Positions 59,721 to 64,000 of a stretch of 64,000 bases of DNA are shown piece by piece (position 1 is the stretch's first letter; the number at the start of each line of letters is the position of its first letter). The notes under the pieces were generated by a model. It saw only the letters and a list, made by a program, of their open reading frames with translations, was not told the origin of the DNA and ran no database searches. The stretch is from JAMLJG01 sp035327585 (GTDB taxonomy: Bacteria; Verrucomicrobiota; Kiritimatiellia; CAIVKH01). Both the position numbers and the translations under genes were made by a program. The stretch covers positions 1 through 64,000 of the forward strand of contig DAOLDD010000001.1 of assembly GCA_035327585.1 (NCBI GenBank). The letters run 5' to 3'.

Positions 59721-60794
59721 ATGCCTGTCGCCATCATCACTGGGTCATCCGGACTCATCGGCTCCGAAAGTGTACGGGCCTTCCACGCCATGGGGCTTGA
59801 CGTTGTCGGCATCGACAACGACATGCGGAGCTATTTCTTTGGCCCTGAATCGTCGACGCGTTCCATCACCGAAAAGCTGCAATCCTCATGCGCCCGGTTC
59901 ACGAGCGAAGCAGCGGATATTCGGGATCAAGCCGCCATTGATCGCATTTTTGCCAGATACGGCAGGGATATTGCCCTGGTCATCCACACCGCCGCGCAAC
60001 CCTCCCACGACTGGGCGGCGCGGGAACCGCTGACCGACTTCGGTGTCAATGCCACCGGCACCCTTCACCTGCTGGAGGCCACGCGCCAACACAGTTCGGA
60101 TGCCGTTTTTATTTTCACATCCACGAACAAGGTCTACGGCGACACGCCGAATCGGCTTCCCCTCGTCGAGCTGGAAACGCGCTGGGAAATTGACGCCACG
60201 CATCCGTACCACGCCAGGGGGATCGACGAATCCATGTCGATCGACCAGACCAAGCATTCCTTGTTCGGCGCCTCCAAGGTCGCGGCCGACGTGCTCGTTC
60301 AGGAATACGGCCGGTATTTCGGGATGAAGACGGGGGTTTTCCGGGGCGGCTGCCTGACGGGGCCCCAGCACGCGGGCGCCGAACTGCACGGCTTCCTCGC
60401 CTACCTCATGAAATGCGCCGTCACCGGGCGCGAGTATCGAATCTTCGGCTACAACGGCAAGCAGGTGCGCGACAACATCCATTGCGCGGACCTCGTTGAT
60501 GCCTTCGTGCATTTCTTCAAAACGCCCCGGGTCGCCGAGGTGTACAACATCGGCGGCGGCCGGTTCAGCAACTGCTCAATGCTGGAAGCCATCCGGCTGT
60601 GCGAAGAACTCACCGGCAAACCGATGAAGACCACCTATGTGGAAACAAATCGCATCGGCGACCACATCTGGTGGATCAGCGACGTGGGTAAATTCCAGGC
60701 GCACTACCCCGGCTGGAAACTCGTGCGAAACATCAGGCAAATCCTCCAGGAAGCACGGGACTACAACCAGGCGGCGTGGCGGGGAGCCGGGTGA
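59721..60794 (+). CDS. NAD-dependent nucleotide-sugar epimerase/dehydratase (CDP-paratose 2-epimerase-like)
   Basis: This 357-residue extended SDR enzyme has the NAD loop ITGSSGLIGSESV at 6-18 and the CDP-tyvelose-type segments SAFHAMGLDVVGIDNDMRSYFFG and FRGGCLTGPQHAGAELHGFL. The active-site triad residue normally Tyr in YxxxK reads Phe here (LFGASK), as I recall for this subfamily. It should alter a CDP- or related sugar for a surface glycan. The next gene's ATG overlaps its stop (TGATG). Start at 59721 is an ATG. Confidence 0.85.
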   Translation: MPVAIITGSSGLIGSESVRAFHAMGLDVVGIDNDMRSYFFGPESSTRSITEKLQSSCARFTSEAADIRDQAAIDRIFARYGRDIALVIHTAAQPSHDWAAREPLTDFGVNATGTLHLLEATRQHSSDAVFIFTSTNKVYGDTPNRLPLVELETRWEIDATHPYHARGIDESMSIDQTKHSLFGASKVAADVLVQEYGRYFGMKTGVFRGGCLTGPQHAGAELHGFLAYLMKCAVTGREYRIFGYNGKQVRDNIHCADLVDAFVHFFKTPRVAEVYNIGGGRFSNCSMLEAIRLCEELTGKPMKTTYVETNRIGDHIWWISDVGKFQAHYPGWKLVRNIRQILQEARDYNQAAWRGAG

Positions 60795-62245
60795 TGGCCA
60801 CCAGCGGAAAAGGCCTGCCGCCCGCGCTGCGTGAACGCCAGGAATTCGTGTCCAGCGTGTACAAGGCGCAGTTGCCCACGCGTGAACGCGACGTGCACAA
60901 AGCGCGTTATTACTACGCCAATCTGAAACGGCTCCTCCGATTCATCGTGGAACCCGGACGCCGCGTCCTGCAGGTGCATTGCGATATCGGCCACCTGCTG
61001 GCCGCCGTGCAGCCCGCGCGAGGACTCGGCCTGCACGCGAGTCCCGGGCATCTGGACATCGCCCGTCGCAACCACCCGGAACTGGAATTCCGGGAGGCCG
61101 ACCCGCATGCGTTCGAGGTCGACGAAAGCTTCGACTACGTTCTGCTTGCCAACGCCGTGGGCGATATTGTTGATGTCGAGGCGACCCTGCAACGCTGCCG
61201 GGCGGCCATGCGGCCGGATTCCCGCCTCGTCGTGGTGTGGACCAATTATTTGTGGCAGCCGGTCTTCAAGCTCGCGGAACGCCTCGGGCTGAAAAGCCGG
61301 CAACCGGCGCTGAACTGGTTCAGCCCGTCCGATGTGGAAAATCTCCTGGCGCTCACGGGCTTCGAGCGCGTGAAGGAAAATCAGGCCCTCTTGCTTCCGA
61401 TCAACATCCCCGGCGTCTCCTGGCTGTTCAATCGGGTCCTCGCGCGCATCCCGCCCTTTCACAAGGGGTGTTACGTGAAGAGCCTTGTCGCGCGGCCGGT
61501 GCACCTGAACCCCGACCTCAACGCGTTCAGCGTCTCCGTCATCATCCCCTGCAAAAACGAAGCGGGCAATGTGCAGGACGCGGCGGAACGCATCCCCCGG
61601 ATGGGCCGGCACACGGAAATTATTTTCTGCGACGACAAGTCCACGGATGGAACGGCGGAGAAGGTCCGGGAAATGCAGCGGAAATACCCCGACAAGGACA
61701 TCAAGCTGGTCGCCGGCCCCGGCATCAGCAAGAGCTTCAACGTCTGGGCCGGTTTCGACGCCGCGCAAGGCGACATCCTGATGATCCTCGACGCGGATCT
61801 GACCACCATCCCCGAGGAACTCCCCTACTTCTTCGACGCGATTGCCAGTGGACGCGGCGAGTTCATCAACGGTTCGCGGATGATCTACCCCATGGCCGAA
61901 GACGCGATGAAGCCGCTGAACGTGCTCGGCAACAAGATGTTCAGCCTCGCCTTCTCCTACCTGCTCGGCCAGCGCATCAAGGATACGCTCTGCGGAACCA
62001 AGGTGCTCTGGAAAAGGGACTACGAGCGCATGAAACCCCTGCGCGGCTCGTGGGGCGTGACCGATCGATGGGGTGACTACGAGCTGATTTTTGGCGCGGC
62101 CAAGCTCAACCTCAAAATCATCGACCTGCCCGTCCACTACGTCGAACGCGTGTACGGCGAAACCAAGATGACCAAGCGATTCAAGAATGCCGCGGTCATG
62201 GCGCGCATGTGCTGGGCCGCGCTGCAAAAGCTCCGCTTCGCCTGA
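60794..62245 (+). CDS. Fused methyltransferase-like and glycosyltransferase family 2 protein
   Basis: This 483-residue protein joins two enzymes. Residues about 40-220 form a class I SAM-type fold (VLQVHCDIGHLLAAV, FDYVLLANAVGDIVDVEATLQRC), although the usual GxGxG reads HCDIGH, so methyl transfer may be lost. From about 235 a GT2 domain follows (SVSVIIPCKNEAGNV, DDKSTDGTAEKV, LDADLTTIPEELPYF) of the dolichol-phosphate-mannose-synthase type. It ends with DRWGDYELIF and VYGETKMTKR. Probably builds or primes a lipid-linked glycan. Start ATG overlaps the upstream stop. Confidence 0.85.
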   Translation: MATSGKGLPPALRERQEFVSSVYKAQLPTRERDVHKARYYYANLKRLLRFIVEPGRRVLQVHCDIGHLLAAVQPARGLGLHASPGHLDIARRNHPELEFREADPHAFEVDESFDYVLLANAVGDIVDVEATLQRCRAAMRPDSRLVVVWTNYLWQPVFKLAERLGLKSRQPALNWFSPSDVENLLALTGFERVKENQALLLPINIPGVSWLFNRVLARIPPFHKGCYVKSLVARPVHLNPDLNAFSVSVIIPCKNEAGNVQDAAERIPRMGRHTEIIFCDDKSTDGTAEKVREMQRKYPDKDIKLVAGPGISKSFNVWAGFDAAQGDILMILDADLTTIPEELPYFFDAIASGRGEFINGSRMIYPMAEDAMKPLNVLGNKMFSLAFSYLLGQRIKDTLCGTKVLWKRDYERMKPLRGSWGVTDRWGDYELIFGAAKLNLKIIDLPVHYVERVYGETKMTKRFKNAAVMARMCWAALQKLRFA

Positions 62246-62248
62246 ATC

Positions 62249-63028
62249 TCAAACGCCGCGTTCCGCGATGAAGTTCTGGCTGCTCCCCCATGGGCGGCGA
62301 ACAAGGCGCCGGTCAATTTCGGACCAAGGAATACCCTCAAGGCCAAGCTCCTGATTGATGTACATCAAACGGAACCCCAGCCCGTCCAGAAACACCGGCA
62401 GTTCGGCGGGATCATCGCCCGCCAGTTGCATGCCGCGGGGCCAGTATTCAAAAAAGATCCGCGCGCGCGGAGATCTACGCAACAAACCGGTCAAGCCGCG
62501 CAACGCCCGCAACTCGTACCCCTGGACATCAATTTTAACAAACTCCACCGCCGGGCACTCAATCAACTCATCACCGCGCCGGACGGGAACGGCAACATTG
62601 CCTGAGGGGCCGATTCGATTGTCGCCCGAGTTGAACGCCTGGGTCGACATCTGTACGACTCCGTCCGCGTCCCCCAACGCAAAAGGGAACAGCGACACAT
62701 TGCCGAGGTTGTTCCATGCCACCAATCGCTGTACGGCATCGGCCAGAACCGGCATGGGTTCGAAAGCCAATACGCTCCCCGCGGGGCCCACGCAACGCGA
62801 GAGCAGCGCCGTGTACAGTCCGACGTTCGCGCCGATGTCGAGCACACGATCTCCTCGCGAAACCAGTCGCTCCAACAAACGCGCCTCCCCACTCCCCGCC
62901 AGACCGAATTTGTGCAGTGCGAGATAGAGCGAGCGATCCAGGGTCGGCGCAAATACGGAAAAGCCTTTGACCTTCCAGCGGGCGGCCCAAACGGGCGACG
63001 AATTCCAACGCTGGACAAGGGTCTTCAA
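62249..63028 (-). CDS. FkbM family methyltransferase
   Basis: This class I methyltransferase has the SAM loop VLDIGANVGLYTALLSR, followed by FEPMPVLADAVQRL and the FkbM-type VEFVKIDVQGYELRALRGL and FFEYWPRGM. The TTG at 63028 overlaps the upstream stop (TTGA) and has GGAGG five bases upstream, giving 259 residues. An ATG at 63088 lies inside the upstream gene, without a Shine-Dalgarno. It should O-methylate a glycan or lipid; substrate unknown. It is convergent with the fused glycosyltransferase. Confidence 0.85.
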   Translation of the reverse strand: MKTLVQRWNSSPVWAARWKVKGFSVFAPTLDRSLYLALHKFGLAGSGEARLLERLVSRGDRVLDIGANVGLYTALLSRCVGPAGSVLAFEPMPVLADAVQRLVAWNNLGNVSLFPFALGDADGVVQMSTQAFNSGDNRIGPSGNVAVPVRRGDELIECPAVEFVKIDVQGYELRALRGLTGLLRRSPRARIFFEYWPRGMQLAGDDPAELPVFLDGLGFRLMYINQELGLEGIPWSEIDRRLVRRPWGSSQNFIAERGV

Positions 63029-63771
63029 AGCGGCCTCCGCGCCACGATCAGGAGACTGCCGGAAATTTCCCTGATCAAAGGGAGACATTCAAACAGGCGC
63101 CCGATGGCGGAAACCGTCCCGATCAGCGGCGCTGGAATTGCGGGATGGAGCCAGTCAAACGGAGTGATGGTTACCTCGTCGAAGCCGTGTCGCCTCAACT
63201 CCGACGCCAAACGCCACCGGATAAACGCCGTTTCGTCAGGAGAGTCGCCGAGCCGGGCCTTGAGCCATGGAATGTTTTTTTGGAGCGCGATCTGGGGATT
63301 GAGCATGTTCGGCTCCGCGAAACTAAACCAGCCGCCGGGTTTTAGCAGGCGAAACAACTTGGGAAGACTCTGCTCCATGTTCAAATGATGCAGGATGGAA
63401 CTGCCCAACACCGCGTGAAAGGGGCCATCCACCTCGCACTCTTCAAATGGCTTTGCAATAAAACGGACCTGATGGGGCGGCAAACCGCGACGCCGCGCCA
63501 GTTCCAGCAATTCCTCCGAAATATCGACGGCCATGATGGCCGCACCGGTGGCGGCAAATATTTCAGTGAACAGTCCGGTTCCACACCCGACCTCGAGTAC
63601 ATTCGCGCCGGGCCCGAGGCGGGCGCCTTCCGAAATCAAATGCGCCCGGCGGCGAGATCGGACCTGACCCGCGGGGCTGCCCCACCCCCAGACGTTCTCC
63701 GCACCTTCACTGGCTAGAAAACGGCCGTGTTCCCGCTCATGCGCAAATCGGCCTTCACCGGACTGGTTCAT
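63025..63771 (-). CDS. Class I SAM-dependent methyltransferase
   Basis: This 248-residue methyltransferase has motif I VLEVGCGTGLFTEIFA near 58, motif post-I VDISEELLELAR, FHAVLGSSILHHL (motif II) and the LLKPGGWFSFAEPN turn (motif III). It is of the UbiE/Methyltransf_11 type. The upstream gene's stop overlaps its ATG by four bases and its stop overlaps the FkbM start, so the three are coupled. It probably acts on a lipid-linked sugar or polyketide-like substrate. Confidence 0.85.
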   Translation of the reverse strand: MNQSGEGRFAHEREHGRFLASEGAENVWGWGSPAGQVRSRRRAHLISEGARLGPGANVLEVGCGTGLFTEIFAATGAAIMAVDISEELLELARRRGLPPHQVRFIAKPFEECEVDGPFHAVLGSSILHHLNMEQSLPKLFRLLKPGGWFSFAEPNMLNPQIALQKNIPWLKARLGDSPDETAFIRWRLASELRRHGFDEVTITPFDWLHPAIPAPLIGTVSAIGRLFECLPLIREISGSLLIVARRPL

Positions 63772-64000
63772 GGAGCCGATCCTTCCAGCGGTTCGTAAAG
63801 CGCGACATGAAAGGGTTCCATGGTCTTCGTAAAATCCGCTGACCGCACCTTCACAAACCGCTCGTCCAGCACGCGCCGGGCCGCCATAAACGCGCGCGGC
63901 GCATAGTAGGGATGCCAGCGCAGCGGATCTTCACCCAGCGGCGTACCGCCCCATAGGAACCAGACGCGCTCCCCTTTGCGCGAAGCTTCCAACACCTTTG
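63768..64000 (-). CDS. Partial gene, 5' end beyond the window
   Basis: Only the last 75 or so residues are visible: KGERVWFLWGGTPLGEDPL, a YYAPRAFMAARRVLDERFV stretch and FTKTMEPFHVALYEPL. The frame is open to the window edge, so the true start lies outside. Its stop overlaps the following methyltransferase's start (ATGA). It resembles the C-terminus of a glycosyltransferase or methyltransferase, but the family is not recognised. Confidence 0.55.
   Translation of the reverse strand, partial: KVLEASRKGERVWFLWGGTPLGEDPLRWHPYYAPRAFMAARRVLDERFVKVRSADFTKTMEPFHVALYEPLEGSAP

Overview
The window is about 64 kb of GC-rich, densely coded DNA from the chromosome of a diderm (outer-membrane) bacterium. 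LptD, an LpxL/HtrB-type acyltransferase and RseP imply lipopolysaccharide and an outer membrane. A fused SecDF, very large secreted proteins carrying calcium-binding thrombospondin type 3 repeats, Kelch and propeller modules, and a C-terminal module of the type I associate with Verrucomicrobiota/Kiritimatiellota all point to the PVC group. That placement is an inference; no phylogeny was run.

Layout. 0.2-2.3 kb: a dicarboxylate/amino-acid symporter, a zinc-ribbon membrane peptide and an overlapping DUF4160-DUF2442 pair. 2.4-5.4 kb: thyA-folA plus a small exported Cys-rich protein ending at a strong terminator, then a nucleoside phosphorylase divergent from a rubredoxin. 5.5-11.6 kb: an NADPH block, with zwf (preceded by a DUF547 gene) divergent from pntAA-pntAB-pntB-pgl. 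11.7-16.3 kb: rhomboid protease, tRNA-Lys, lpxL, glgC and a lipoprotein. 16.4-31.8 kb: the surface region, a 4181-residue multidomain subtilase, a small exported coiled-coil protein and a 732-residue propeller/DUF11/TSP3 protein. 31.8-35.4 kb: a DinG helicase coupled to a membrane CXXCXGXG zinc protein, and two type II pseudopilins on the other strand. 35.5-39.5 kb: lptD-galE-suhB. 40-48.6 kb: the run tgt-yajC-secDF-recJ-rpmB-gltA-TPR-EVE. 48.7-51.2 kb: an AlkD-type glycosylase and two peptide-ABC ATPases without a permease. 51.3-54.5 kb: two overlapping paralogous SPFH membrane proteins. 54.6-59.3 kb: purA-uppS-cdsA-rseP-hypothetical. 59.7-64 kb: surface-glycan genes (CDP-sugar epimerase-like, methyltransferase-glycosyltransferase fusion, FkbM and class I methyltransferases).

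Genes are packed in same-strand runs, many joined by 1-4 base overlaps (ATGA, GTGA, TTGA, TGATG), so translational coupling is common. Starts were moved downstream of the longest open frame where a Shine-Dalgarno, a signal peptide or a coupling overlap decided it.

Two things stand out. The first is the tandem SPFH pair: each protein has one membrane anchor, a shared W-F-F-C-R motif, three tandem beta modules, an SPFH domain and a coiled coil. The architecture suggests a two-subunit membrane cage, and I know of no name for it. The second is the intergenic DNA: almost every gap carries one of about ten short dispersed repeat families, several of which supply the stop codons or N-terminal codons of flanking genes, plus a 344-bp near-perfectly centred inverted element with GGACATTCCCCGG ends and a truncated relative at the left edge.
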